DNA from: Streptomyces sp. RPT161
GTDB taxonomy: Bacteria > Actinomycetota > Actinomycetes > Streptomycetales > Streptomycetaceae
NCBI RefSeq assembly: GCF_027533845.1
Contig: NZ_JAPZVN010000005.1
Span: 186,001 to 250,000 of the forward strand
Direction of reading: 5' to 3'
Length of the DNA: 64,000 bases
Below the pieces are notes generated by a model. It did no database searches and had not been told where the DNA came from. It worked only from the letters and a program-made list of their open reading frames with translations. Shown here one piece after another: positions 44,085 to 54,809 of this stretch; positions within the stretch are counted from its first letter, which is position 1; each line of letters begins with the position of its first letter. Both the position numbers and the translations under genes were made by a program.

Positions 44085-44283
44085 CTGTCGGTCAGGTACG
44101 CCGAGTCCTGCCGCCGGCCGACGGGAACAGTCGACGCGAAAGCGCCGTAGGCAGGAGCGGGGGACCCAAGGTTCTCCGCCGGTCCGGTCAACTCGACGGA
44201 CCGGCTAGGGGTTAAGTCGCGCGCCGTGCGCCGCGACCGGGCAACTCACTCGGCCCGAACCCGACAGCTGACCTCGTAGGCGT
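44085..44283 (+). ncRNA. c-di-AMP riboswitch (ydaO/yuaA type) in the rpfA leader
   Basis: The stretch carries sequence blocks I recognise from this class: CGCCGAGTCCTGCC (about 44099-44112), GGCAGGAGCGGGGGACCCA (about 44150-44168), GGGGTTAAGTCGCGCG (about 44208-44223), GGGCAACTCACTC (about 44239-44251), and CCGAACCCGACAGCTGACC followed by TCGTAGGC (about 44254-44282). It ends about 17 nt before the rpfA start, just upstream of GTGAGGAAA. In Streptomyces, c-di-AMP binding by this element is known to reduce expression of rpfA and other cell-wall hydrolase genes. Boundaries are approximate. Confidence 0.9.
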
Positions 44284-44299
44284 CGGTGAGGAAATCTCC

Positions 44300-46502
<2,203 letters not shown>

Positions 46503-46513
46503 GGTCCTGTGAC

Positions 46514-46645
46514 GGGCCCGGGGGGCGGTGCCCCCCGGGCCCTTGGGGTTGAGGGCTCAACCCCAAGGGGCGTCCGGAGGCGAGAGCCCCCGGAAACGGG
46601 CCTGGGGCGTGGCCCCGGTGGGTTTGGGGGCGAAGCCCCAGAACA
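46514..46645. repeat. Array of palindromes downstream of eno (terminator plus GGGGCGAAGCCCC-type element)
   Basis: The array opens with a perfect 13-bp hairpin, GGGCCCGGGGGGC / GCCCCCCGGGCCC (46514-46526 / 46530-46542), and continues with a 12-bp one, CTTGGGGTTGAG / CTCAACCCCAAG (46542-46553 / 46556-46567). GGGGCGTGGCCCC (about 46603-46615) and TGGGGGCGAAGCCCCA (about 46625-46640) follow. The first probably terminates eno. The last belongs to a dispersed intergenic palindrome family also seen near 52088-52100. Confidence 0.8.
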
Positions 46646-46675
46646 CAACTACGTACGTGCTGAGGGGTGAGCGAC

Positions 46676-47146
46676 GTGCCAACGGACCGCTTCTCGACCG
46701 CGACCAGGCTCAAGGCCCTGGGCGCGCAGGCGCAGGCCCGCGTCTACCGGGCCACCGGCCGTACACCGCGGCGCAGCAGGCTCACCGGTCGCGCCGCGCT
46801 GCTGGCGCTGACCGTCTGCGCGCTGGTCGTCGCCCTCGCGTACCCGATGCGGCAGTACGTGGCCCAGCGCTCGCAGATCGCCGACCAGCGCGAGCAGGCG
46901 CGCCAGGCGCGCCAGCGGGTGGAGCGGCTGCAACAGGAGAAGGCCCGCTGGTCCGATCCGGAGTACGTCAAGGCGCAGGCCCGCGAGCAGCTGCACTTCG
47001 TGATGCCGGGGGAGACCGGGTACACCATGTCCGGCCAGCGCGGTACGGACGCCGACCAGAGCGACGCCGCCACGGGGGCGGCGGCCAACCGCGCCTGGTA
47101 CGACAATCTTTGGAACGGAGTGAACTCCTCCGACGCCAGCCACTGA
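46676..47146 (+). CDS. DivIC/FtsB-like septum formation protein
   Basis: The 156-residue protein has a basic N-terminal cytoplasmic region, one membrane segment (about 38-56, AALLALTVCALVVALAYPM), a periplasm-side coiled coil (QRSQIADQREQARQARQRVERLQQEKARW) and the family motif WSDPEYVKAQAREQLHFVMPGETGY. DivIC/FtsB helps assemble the divisome at sporulation septa. The GTG at 46676 with GAGGGG 8 nt upstream is chosen; the GTG at 46667 is an alternative. It lies downstream of eno, the conserved actinobacterial order eno-divIC-DUF501-ppx. Confidence 0.92.
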   Translation: MPTDRFSTATRLKALGAQAQARVYRATGRTPRRSRLTGRAALLALTVCALVVALAYPMRQYVAQRSQIADQREQARQARQRVERLQQEKARWSDPEYVKAQAREQLHFVMPGETGYTMSGQRGTDADQSDAATGAAANRAWYDNLWNGVNSSDASH

Positions 47147-47210
47147 CCGGGGCCCGGCTCGCCCGGGACCCGTACCACCACCGAGCCACCGCCGAACCAG
47201 AAAGCCGCCC

Positions 47211-47759
47211 GTGAAGAACCCGCCGCCCCGCACCGAACCCGCCCCGCCCACCGAGGCCGACATCGCCGCCATCGGCGAGCAGCTCGGCCGCGTGCCGCGC
47301 GGACTGCGGGCCGTAGCGCACCGCTGCCCGTGCGGGCTGCCGGACGTCGTGGAGACGGCGCCCCGGCTGGAGGACGGCACGCCGTTCCCCACGCTCTACT
47401 ACCTGACCTGCCCGCGCGCCGCCTCCGCCATCGGCACCCTGGAGGCGGAGGGCGTGATGAAGGAGATGACGGCGCGGCTCGCTGAGGACGAGGAGCTGGC
47501 CGCCGGGTACCGGGCGGCGCACGAGGACTACATCGCCCGCCGGGACGCCATCGAGGTGCTGGAGAACTTCCCCAGCGCGGGCGGCATGCCGGACCGGGTC
47601 AAGTGCCTGCACGTGCTGGTCGGCCACTCGCTGGCGGCCGGTCCCGGGGTGAACCCGCTGGGTGACGAGGCGATCGCGATGCTGCCGCAGTGGTGGCGCA
47701 AGGGCCCCTGCGTGTGCGCCGGTGCCGACGAGGGCGGCGCCGAGGAGGACGCGAAGTGA
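47211..47759 (+). CDS. DUF501 family protein
   Basis: The 182-residue protein has the DUF501 core: EQLGRVPRGLRAVAHRCPCGLPDVVETAPRLEDGTPFPTLYYLTCPRA, MKEMTARLAEDEELAAGYRAAHEDYIARRD and CLHVLVGHSLAAGPGVNPLGDEAI. Several Cys residues (CPCG, CP, C) could bind metal. The function is unknown; the family is confined mainly to actinobacteria and nearly always sits beside ppx/gppA. The stop codon overlaps the next start (GTGA). Confidence 0.9.
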   Translation: MKNPPPRTEPAPPTEADIAAIGEQLGRVPRGLRAVAHRCPCGLPDVVETAPRLEDGTPFPTLYYLTCPRAASAIGTLEAEGVMKEMTARLAEDEELAAGYRAAHEDYIARRDAIEVLENFPSAGGMPDRVKCLHVLVGHSLAAGPGVNPLGDEAIAMLPQWWRKGPCVCAGADEGGAEEDAK

Positions 47760-48697
47760 CCCGGGTCGCCGCGGTCGACTGCGGTACGAACTCCATCCGG
47801 CTGCTGGTCGCCGAGGCCGACCGGCACACCGGTGCCATCAAGGACCTCGACCGGCGGATGCGGATCGTACGGCTCGGCCAGGACGTGGACCGCACCGGCC
47901 GGCTGGCGCCCGAGGCCCTGGAGCGCACCTTCGCCGCGTGCCGTGAGTACGCCGAGGTGATCCGCGAACTCGGTGCGGAGAAGGTGCGGTTCGTGGCCAC
48001 GTCGGCCTCCCGGGACGCGCGGAACCGCGAGGACTTCGTTCGGGGCGTGGTGGAGATCCTGGGCGTGGAGCCCGAGGTGATCTCCGGCGACGACGAGGCC
48101 GAGTACTCGTTCACCGGGGCGACGAGGGAACTGGCCGGCCGGGACCACTTCGAGAAGCCGTACCTGGTGGTGGACATCGGGGGCGGGTCGACCGAGTTCG
48201 TGGTCGGCTCGGAGCACGCCGCGGCGGCCCGCTCGGTGGACATCGGCTGCGTCCGGATGACCGAGCGGCACCTGGTCCGCGACGGCCAGGTCGGCGATCC
48301 GCCCACGCCGGGTCAGATCGCCGCGATGCGGGCGGACATCGCCGCCGCGCTGGACCTGGCCGCCGAGACGGTGCCGCTGGGGCGGGCCCGGACCCTGGTG
48401 GGCCTGGCCGGCTCGGTCACCACGGTGGCCGCGATCGCGCTGGGGCTGCGGGAGTACGACTCGTCGGCGATCCACCACTCGCGGATCGGCATCGATCAGG
48501 TCCGCGAGATCACCGACCGGCTGCTGTCCTCGACGCACGCCGAACGCGCCGCGATCCCGGTGCTGCACCCCGGGCGGATCGACGTGATCGGCGCGGGCGC
48601 CCTCGTACTGCTGATGATCATGGAGCGGGTGGGGGCCGGGGAGGTCGTGGTGAGCGAGCACGACATCCTCGACGGCATCGCGTGGAGCGTGGCCTGA
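47756..48697 (+). CDS. Exopolyphosphatase / guanosine pentaphosphatase (Ppx/GppA)
   Basis: The 313-residue protein of the ASKHA fold has the N-terminal phosphate-binding loop VAAVDCGTNSIRLLVAE, ATSASRDARNREDF and the second phosphate-binding motif LVVDIGGGSTEFVVG. It hydrolyses polyphosphate or pppGpp; actinobacterial short members are usually exopolyphosphatases. The GTG at 47756 overlaps the DUF501 stop, and GAGGAGGA lies about 8 nt upstream. It is the last gene of the eno-divIC-DUF501-ppx run. Confidence 0.94.
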   Translation: MTRVAAVDCGTNSIRLLVAEADRHTGAIKDLDRRMRIVRLGQDVDRTGRLAPEALERTFAACREYAEVIRELGAEKVRFVATSASRDARNREDFVRGVVEILGVEPEVISGDDEAEYSFTGATRELAGRDHFEKPYLVVDIGGGSTEFVVGSEHAAAARSVDIGCVRMTERHLVRDGQVGDPPTPGQIAAMRADIAAALDLAAETVPLGRARTLVGLAGSVTTVAAIALGLREYDSSAIHHSRIGIDQVREITDRLLSSTHAERAAIPVLHPGRIDVIGAGALVLLMIMERVGAGEVVVSEHDILDGIAWSVA

Positions 48698-49071
48698 GTG
48701 GTCGACTGAGCAGGGCGAACATCAGCTGAGCGGGCTGCGGCGCCCTCGCGCACGGGCCTCGGAAAGAGCTTCGTGAATTTCTTCACATGAAGAACGGGGC
48801 TTTTGTTGGGGTGGAGTTGAGGTTCCGCGCCCGCCGCGCGCCGGGGGAGTGTTCCGGCGGCGTTACACGGGGCGCGGCCATCCGTCCGCCGCTACCCCGC
48901 TGATGCAGATCGTGGCTGCTCAGCGCGGTGGCTCAACGTCTTCGGGGCCTGTCCGGTTCCGTTGGCCGCTGTGGCATCGATCACGAAACCGCGCAGTGTA
49001 GCAGAGGGTCGCAAGAACCTTGTGAAGGGGCTCACGAAGGCCCCCCAAGCGGGTGCTGGATACTCGTCTTC
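48698..49071. other. Intergenic region upstream of ndh
   Basis: These 374 bp contain no supported gene. A Rex-like site lies at 48771-48788. TTTTG (48803-48807) and other less GC-rich bases follow it. Just before the ndh ATG, GATACT (49059-49064) could be a -10 box 7 nt upstream of the start codon. Confidence 0.45.
48771..48788. promoter_or_regulatory. Probable Rex operator upstream of ndh
   Basis: TCGTGAATTTCTTCACAT matches the Rex consensus TTGTGAA-N4-TTCACAA at 12 of 14 specified positions. Rex is the NADH/NAD+-sensing repressor of respiratory genes in Streptomyces, and type II NADH dehydrogenase genes are common Rex targets. It lies 284 bp upstream of the ndh ATG, so the promoter must be nearby or the leader long. 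Confidence 0.65.
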
Positions 49072-50445
49072 ATGAGCACCACGGAGCGTCCACGGATCCT
49101 CGTAGTAGGCGGCGGTTACGTCGGCCTGTACGCGGCGCGCCGCATCCTGAAGAAGATGCGGTTCGGCGAGGCGACCGTCACGGTCGTCGACCCCCGGTCG
49201 TACATGACGTACCAGCCCTTCCTCCCTGAGACTGCCGCCGGCAGCATCTCCCCGCGCCACGTCGTGGTTCCGCTGCGACGCGTGCTGCCCAAGGCGGAGG
49301 TCCTCACCGGCCGGGTCACCTCGGTCGACCAGGACCGCAAGGTGGCCGTCATCGAGCCGCTCGTCGGCGAGTCCTACGAGCTGCCCTTCGACTACCTCGT
49401 CGTCGCGCTCGGCGCCGTCTCCCGCACCTTCCCGATCCCCGGCCTCGCCGAGAACGGCATCGGCATGAAGGGCGTCGAGGAAGCCGTCGACCTGCGCAAC
49501 CACGTGCTGGAGCAGCTGGACCTGGCCGACTCCACGACCGACGAGGAGGTCCGCCGCAAGGCGCTGACCTTCGTCTTCGTCGGCGGTGGCTTCGCGGGCG
49601 CGGAGACCATCGGCGAGGTCGAGGACATGGCCCGTGACGCGTGCAAGTACTACACGAACGTCAAGCGCGAGGACATGCGGTTCGTCCTCGTCGAGGCCGC
49701 CAACCGGATCCTGCCCGAGGTCGGCCCGGAGCTCGGCAAGTGGGGCCTTGAGCACCTGCGCGAGCGCGGCATCGAGGTCTACCTGGAGACGTCGATGAAG
49801 TCCTGCGTCGACAAGCACGTGGTGCTCGCCAACGGGCTTGAGGTCGACGCCTCCACCATCGTGTGGACCGCGGGCGTCAAGCCGAACCCGGCGCTGGCCA
49901 ACTTCGGCCTGCCGCTCGGCCCGCGCGGCCACGTCGACACCGCTCCCACCCTCCAGGTCCAGGGCATGGACTACGTGTGGGCGGCCGGCGACAACGCCCA
50001 GGTGCCGGACCTCGCCTCCGGCGAGGGCGCCTGGTGCCCGCCGAACGCGCAGCACGCGCTGCGCCAGGCCAAGGTGCTCGGCGACAACGTGGTGTCCGGG
50101 ATGCGCGGCTTCCCGCAGCACGAGTACAAGCACAAGAACATGGGCGCGGTCGCCGGTCTCGGCCTGCACAAGGGCGTCGCCCTGCTGTTCGGCAAGATCA
50201 AGCTCAAGGGCCGTCTGGCCTGGTACTGCCACCGCGGCTACCACGGCATGGCGGTGCCGACCTTCAACCGCAAGTTCCGGGTGCTCGCCGACTGGACGCT
50301 GGCGATGTTCCTCAAGCGCGACGTGGTGGCGCTCGGCGCGCTGGAGAACCCGCGCGACGAGTTCTACGAGGCCGCGGCACCGGTGACGGCGGCGGCCACC
50401 GCCAAGGCCAAGGCGCCGGAAGGTGAGAAGGCCAAGGCCTCCTGA
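49072..50445 (+). CDS. ndh: Type II NADH dehydrogenase
   Basis: The 457-residue flavoprotein has two dinucleotide-binding motifs: FAD site ILVVGGGYVGLYAARRI (9-25) and NADH site VFVGGGFAGAETIGEVEDM. The conserved C-terminal FAD motif VWAAGDNAQVPD is also present, with an amphipathic C-terminal region for membrane attachment. It oxidises NADH and reduces quinone without pumping protons. The ATG at 49072 lacks a Shine-Dalgarno sequence; GATACT lies 7 nt upstream, so it may be leaderless. It is followed by a perfect 16-bp terminator hairpin. Confidence 0.95.
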   Translation: MSTTERPRILVVGGGYVGLYAARRILKKMRFGEATVTVVDPRSYMTYQPFLPETAAGSISPRHVVVPLRRVLPKAEVLTGRVTSVDQDRKVAVIEPLVGESYELPFDYLVVALGAVSRTFPIPGLAENGIGMKGVEEAVDLRNHVLEQLDLADSTTDEEVRRKALTFVFVGGGFAGAETIGEVEDMARDACKYYTNVKREDMRFVLVEAANRILPEVGPELGKWGLEHLRERGIEVYLETSMKSCVDKHVVLANGLEVDASTIVWTAGVKPNPALANFGLPLGPRGHVDTAPTLQVQGMDYVWAAGDNAQVPDLASGEGAWCPPNAQHALRQAKVLGDNVVSGMRGFPQHEYKHKNMGAVAGLGLHKGVALLFGKIKLKGRLAWYCHRGYHGMAVPTFNRKFRVLADWTLAMFLKRDVVALGALENPRDEFYEAAAPVTAAATAKAKAPEGEKAKAS

Positions 50446-50476
50446 CCTTCAGCGCTGCTCGACAGCTCTGATCGAC

Positions 50477-50516
50477 GCCGAGGGCGTCCGCCATCCGTGG
50501 GGCGGACGCCCTCGGC
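50477..50516 (+). terminator. Terminator after ndh
   Basis: GCCGAGGGCGTCCGCC (50477-50492) and GGCGGACGCCCTCGGC (50501-50516) form a perfect 16-bp stem with an 8-nt loop, followed by GCTTTCG. Confidence 0.9.
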
Positions 50517-50549
50517 GCTTTCGCGTACGGAATTTTCCCGTACTCGGTT

Positions 50550-50568
50550 CCCGATTCGGGACTACGAT
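50550..50568 (+). promoter_or_regulatory. Possible promoter/operator of the cyclopropane synthase gene
   Basis: TACGAT (50563-50568) resembles a -10 box. The palindrome CCCGATTCGGG (50550-50560) lies directly upstream in the spacer region, where a regulator could bind. CAAGGACCTTG (50595-50605) is a second palindrome in the presumed leader. Confidence 0.35.
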
Positions 50569-50647
50569 TGGGTCGCAAATCTGTTTTCGTGATGCAAGGA
50601 CCTTGTCAGGTCTGTCGGTTGACGCACCATCACGGAGGTTTTGCACC

Positions 50648-51964
50648 ATGGCCGACGCAGCCGTACGGCTCCTCGCACTCGCCGAAGGCGCCCTGGGCGC
50701 CCCGCTTCCGCTGCGGATCCGCGCCTGGGACGGTTCCGAGGCCGGGCCGCCGGACGCGCCGGTGCTGGTGCTGCGGCACCGGCGCGCGCTGCGCCGACTG
50801 CTGTGGAAGCCGGGGGAGTTGGGGCTCGCCCGGGCCTGGGTGGCCGGGGACATCGAGGTCGAGGGCGACCTGTACGAGGCGCTGGAACGTCTCTCCGGGC
50901 TGATCTGGGAGCGGGACGAGCCGCAGGGCGGACTGCGCCCGCTGGACGCCGTACGGTCCCTGCGCGATCCCGCGCTGCGCCGGATGGCCCGTGAGGCGCT
51001 GCTCCTGGCGGGGCCCGGACTGCCGCCCGCCCCGCCCGCCGAGGAGGCGCCCAGGCGCGGCGGGGTGCGGCACACGCTCAGCCGGGACCGCGAGGCGATC
51101 CACCACCACTACGACGTCGGCAACACCTTCTACGAGCGGGTGCTCGGGCCTTCGATGGTCTACTCGTGCGCGTACTGGCAGCAGCCGGGCGGCACCCTGG
51201 AGGAAGCGCAGGAGGCCAAGCTCGACCTGATCTGCCGCAAGCTGTCGCTGACCGAGGGCCAGCGGCTGCTGGACGTCGGCTGCGGCTGGGGTTCGATGGT
51301 GCTGCACGCCGCCCAGCGCTACGGGGTGCGGGCGGTCGGCGTCACGCTCTCCGCCGAGCAGGCGGCGTACGCCCGCAAGCGGGTGGCCGACGCGGGGCTG
51401 ACCGACCGGGTGGAGATCCGGGTGCAGGACTACCGGGAGGTGGACGACGGGCCGTACGACGCGATCTCGTCCATCGGCATGGCGGAGCACGTGGGGTCCG
51501 CGCAGTACCGGGCGTACGCCTCGGCGCTGTACGGGTTGCTGCGGCCCGGTGGCCGCCTGCTCAACCACCAGATCGCGCGGCGCCCGCTGGAGCGGGAGGA
51601 CGCCTACCGGGTGGACGAGTTCATCGACCGCTACGTCTTCCCCGACGGGGAGTTGTCGCCGCTCGGCTCCACGGTCGAGCTTCTGGAGGAGGCCGGTTTC
51701 GAGGTACGGGACGTGGAGGCGCTCCGCGAGCACTACGGGCGCACCCTGCGCGCCTGGGTCGCCAACCTGGAGACCCACTGGCCGGAGGCCGTCCGCCTCA
51801 CCTCGCCCGGCCGTGCCCGCGTCTGGCGCCTCTACATGGCGGCTTCCGCCCTGGCCTTCGAGCACAACCGCATCGGCGTCAACCAGGTCGTGGCGGTGAA
51901 AACCACCACGTCGGGTGACGCGTCCTTCCCCCGGACCAGACACGCATGGCTGGAGCCCCACTGA
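50648..51964 (+). CDS. Cyclopropane-fatty-acyl-phospholipid synthase family methyltransferase
   Basis: The 438-residue protein has an N-terminal domain typical of the CFA/mycolic methyltransferase family (RRALRRLLWKPGELGLARAWVAGDIEVEGDLYEAL), then RDREAIHHHYDVGNTFYERVLGPSMVYSCAYW. The SAM motif is LLDVGCGWGSMVLHAAQRYG (about 208-227), followed by SIGMAEHVG. It would methylate unsaturated acyl chains of membrane phospholipids. The ATG has CGGAGG about 10 nt upstream, so a longer upstream frame is rejected. The product could use the double bonds made by the desaturase at 13.8-14.8 kb (inference). Confidence 0.92.
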   Translation: MADAAVRLLALAEGALGAPLPLRIRAWDGSEAGPPDAPVLVLRHRRALRRLLWKPGELGLARAWVAGDIEVEGDLYEALERLSGLIWERDEPQGGLRPLDAVRSLRDPALRRMAREALLLAGPGLPPAPPAEEAPRRGGVRHTLSRDREAIHHHYDVGNTFYERVLGPSMVYSCAYWQQPGGTLEEAQEAKLDLICRKLSLTEGQRLLDVGCGWGSMVLHAAQRYGVRAVGVTLSAEQAAYARKRVADAGLTDRVEIRVQDYREVDDGPYDAISSIGMAEHVGSAQYRAYASALYGLLRPGGRLLNHQIARRPLEREDAYRVDEFIDRYVFPDGELSPLGSTVELLEEAGFEVRDVEALREHYGRTLRAWVANLETHWPEAVRLTSPGRARVWRLYMAASALAFEHNRIGVNQVVAVKTTTSGDASFPRTRHAWLEPH

Positions 51965-51984
51965 CGAGTACCCCTCACCCGCCC

Positions 51985-52203
51985 TTCCCCGGGGCTCCGC
52001 CCTCTCGCCCCCGACGTGCATCGTGGCTCCGACTTTGAACCCGCGGGGAAAGGACGCGCCCCCAAGCCCCTTGTGTACCAGGGGGCTTGGGGGCGAAGCC
52101 CGCAGACCGGCAGGATTCGGAGCGAAGCCACGCGCCGACCCGGGGCCTGGGGTGAAGCCCGCCACCCCCGGGGGTGGGTGGCGGAGCCCCGAGGGGCGTG
52201 GGA
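51985..52203. repeat. Intergenic palindrome-rich element between convergent genes
   Basis: The gap between the methyltransferase and the inverted ABC permease contains CCCCAAGCCCC...GGGGCTTGGGGGCGAAGCC (about 52051-52101), GGAGCGAAGCC (about 52116-52128) and GGGGTGAAGCCC (about 52150-52161). All are variants of the G-rich-GAAGCC element also found after eno. They may terminate both convergent transcripts. Confidence 0.6.
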
Positions 52204-54750
52204 TCACTCCGTCTTGATCGCCTCCAGGACGTCGAGCTTCGCCGCTCGCCTCGCGGGCCACACCGCGGCCAGGATGCCGACCAGGGCGGCCAGGGCGAGG
52301 AAGACGGCGATACGGGTCCAGGGGAGGACCATCACGTAGCCCTGGAGGTCCGCGCTGATGGAGTCTCCGGTGGCCCAGGCGATGAACAGGCCCAGGACCA
52401 CGCCGGTGACCGCGCCGAAGAGGGCGATGACGACCGCCTCCAGCCGGATCATCCGCTTGACCCGGCCGCGGTCCAGGCCGACCGCGCGCAGCATGCCGAT
52501 CTCACGGCGCCGCTCGAAGACCGACATGGCCAGCGTGTTGATGACCCCCAGCACCGCGATGACCAACGACATGCCCAGCAGCCCGTACATGATGTAGAGC
52601 ATGTTGTTGATCATGCCGCCGAACGTGTCCCGGATCCCCTGACGGTCCATCACCGAGATCGCCGGGTTGTCCCCCAGCCCGTCGGTGATGGCCTGCGCCG
52701 CGGTGGGCGTGGCGCCGCCGGAGACGGAGACCAGCACCTGCCGTACCTCGGGCTTGTCGACGTGCGGCGTCAGCATCCGGTCCGGCATGACGACGTCCGA
52801 CAGCACGAGGTTGTCGGCGAACGTTCCGCCCACCGTCACCTCGGCCCTCGTGCCGTCCGGGTAGCTGGCCTGGACGGTGTCGCCGACCCGCCAGCCCCGG
52901 CTCTTGGCGGTCTTGTCGGCGACCAGGACCTTGCCGTCGGCCAGCGCGGACTGCGAACCGTGCACCATCGTGATCTTGACGGTCCTGGCCAGCCCGGCCG
53001 GATCGGCCGCGGTGACCGACGAGAACTTGCCGTCCAGGTCGAAGTAGGAGTTGCGCAGCGCGGTCGCCGCGGTGACCCCCGGCACCTTGGAGATCTCGCC
53101 CGCGACGGAGTCGTCCAGCGGCATGCCGTTCGCCATCTGGACCATGTAGTCCGCCGACAGGTTGTCCACCGTCGCCTTGTCGATTGTCCGGCCGATGGAG
53201 ACACCCAGCACCGACAGCCCGGTGATCAGGGTCAGCCCGATGGCCAGCGCGGAGGCGGTGGCCGCGGTACGTCGCGGATTGCGCCGCGCGTTGCGCGCCG
53301 CCAGGTTGCCGGACACCCCGAACGCCCGCGCCAGCAGCGGCCGTACCGCCGCGATGACCGGCTGCGACAGCAGCGGCGTCAGCACGATCACTCCGATCAC
53401 CAGCAGGAACGCCCCGCCGCCGACCTCCCAGCGCCCGGTGGCGCCACCCGCCGAACCGCCCAGCACGACCAGCGCGGCACCGACCGCGGCCAGCAGCCCG
53501 CCGAAGGTGTTGCGCAGCACCAGTGACTTGGTGGGCGCCGGCAGCTCCGCACTGCTCATCGCGGCGACCGGCGGGATCTTCGCGGCCCGGCGGGCGGGCA
53601 GCCAGGCGGCGAACATGGTGATCAGCACGCCCACCGCGAACGCCGCGAGCACCGTCGTCGGCGCGACCACCAGCGGCCCGGACGGCACCTTGGCGCCGAA
53701 GGAGGCCATGGCGGAGCGCAGCCCCACCGCGATCCCGATGCCGCCCACGAACCCGGCCAGCGAGGCGGTGGCGCCCACGATCAGCGCCTCGGTGAGCACC
53801 GAGCGCGTCACCTGGCGGCGGCTCGCGCCCAGCGCGCGCAGCAGTGCCAGCTCCTTGGTGCGCTGCGCGACCAGCATGGTGAAGGTGTTGGCGATCAGGA
53901 AGATCCCGACGAACAGAGCGATGGCGGCGAACACCAACAGCATGGTGTTCAGCGAGTTGAACTGCTGCTCGATGTCCTTGGCCTGCCGGTCGGCGAGCTG
54001 CTTGCCGGTCTGCGCGTCGACGCTGCCGTCCTTGGGCAGCAGCGGGGTGATCTCGTCGAGGATCTTCTGCTGCGCGGTGCCCTTGTCGGCGGTGACCGTC
54101 ACGTCGGAGAAGTGACCGGAGGTCAGGTAGAGCGACTGGGCGCTCGCGGTGTCGAACAGCACCAGCGAACCGCCGGCGCTGACCGAGCCGTCGTCGGTGG
54201 TGAAGATGCCGGTGACGGTGTACGTCTTGACCGGTCCGTTGGTGGCGATCCGCGCCGGATCGCCGACGTGGAAGCCGCCCTTGTCGGCGGTGTCCTTGTC
54301 CAGCGCGACCTCACCGGTCTGCGCCGGGCCGCGGCCGGAGACGAACGCGTAGCGCGGGTCCTTGCCGTTCTTTCCGGGGGCGAAGTTGGCACCGGAGTTG
54401 GTCCAGCCGTTGCCGATCAGCTTGCCCTTGGTGTCGGCGACTCCGGCGAACCCGGAGACCCGCCCGGTCGCGGAGGCGACGCCCGGCAGCTTGTCGATAC
54501 GGTCGAGGGTCTGCTGGCTGATGCCCTCGTCCCGCTTCTTGTCGTGCGGGCCGGAGGACCCGCCGTAACTGGTGATGGCGACGGCCACGTTGTCGTACGA
54601 CTTGGCCGACTGGTTCTTGTAGGCGTTGCCGAGCGTGTCGGTGAAGACCAGGGTGCCGGAGACGAAGGCGACGCCGAGCAGTACGGCGAGCACGGTCATC
54701 AGCAGCCTGGCCTTGTGCGTGAGCACATTGCGCAGGGCGGTTCGGAACAT
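52204..54750 (-). CDS. ABC transporter permease with two FtsX domains (second copy)
   Basis: The 848-residue permease has an N-terminal membrane segment (ARLLMTVLAVLLGVAFVSGTLVFTDTLGNAY), FtsX domain 1 (NTFTMLVAQRTKELALLRALGASRRQVTRSVLTEA), a central pair of membrane segments, and FtsX domain 2 (NTLAMSVFERRREIGMLRAVGLDRGRVKRMIRLEAVVIALFGA). It has the same architecture as the permease at 31739-34315 and is clearly paralogous. The partner ATPase is encoded 59 bp upstream on the same strand. The substrate is unknown. Confidence 0.93.
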   Translation of the reverse strand: MFRTALRNVLTHKARLLMTVLAVLLGVAFVSGTLVFTDTLGNAYKNQSAKSYDNVAVAITSYGGSSGPHDKKRDEGISQQTLDRIDKLPGVASATGRVSGFAGVADTKGKLIGNGWTNSGANFAPGKNGKDPRYAFVSGRGPAQTGEVALDKDTADKGGFHVGDPARIATNGPVKTYTVTGIFTTDDGSVSAGGSLVLFDTASAQSLYLTSGHFSDVTVTADKGTAQQKILDEITPLLPKDGSVDAQTGKQLADRQAKDIEQQFNSLNTMLLVFAAIALFVGIFLIANTFTMLVAQRTKELALLRALGASRRQVTRSVLTEALIVGATASLAGFVGGIGIAVGLRSAMASFGAKVPSGPLVVAPTTVLAAFAVGVLITMFAAWLPARRAAKIPPVAAMSSAELPAPTKSLVLRNTFGGLLAAVGAALVVLGGSAGGATGRWEVGGGAFLLVIGVIVLTPLLSQPVIAAVRPLLARAFGVSGNLAARNARRNPRRTAATASALAIGLTLITGLSVLGVSIGRTIDKATVDNLSADYMVQMANGMPLDDSVAGEISKVPGVTAATALRNSYFDLDGKFSSVTAADPAGLARTVKITMVHGSQSALADGKVLVADKTAKSRGWRVGDTVQASYPDGTRAEVTVGGTFADNLVLSDVVMPDRMLTPHVDKPEVRQVLVSVSGGATPTAAQAITDGLGDNPAISVMDRQGIRDTFGGMINNMLYIMYGLLGMSLVIAVLGVINTLAMSVFERRREIGMLRAVGLDRGRVKRMIRLEAVVIALFGAVTGVVLGLFIAWATGDSISADLQGYVMVLPWTRIAVFLALAALVGILAAVWPARRAAKLDVLEAIKTE

Positions 54751-54809
54751 GGTTCAGTCCTGGGGTACGGGTGCGGATCGGCGTGGACGGGCGGCGGCTG
54801 GGCGCGAGC

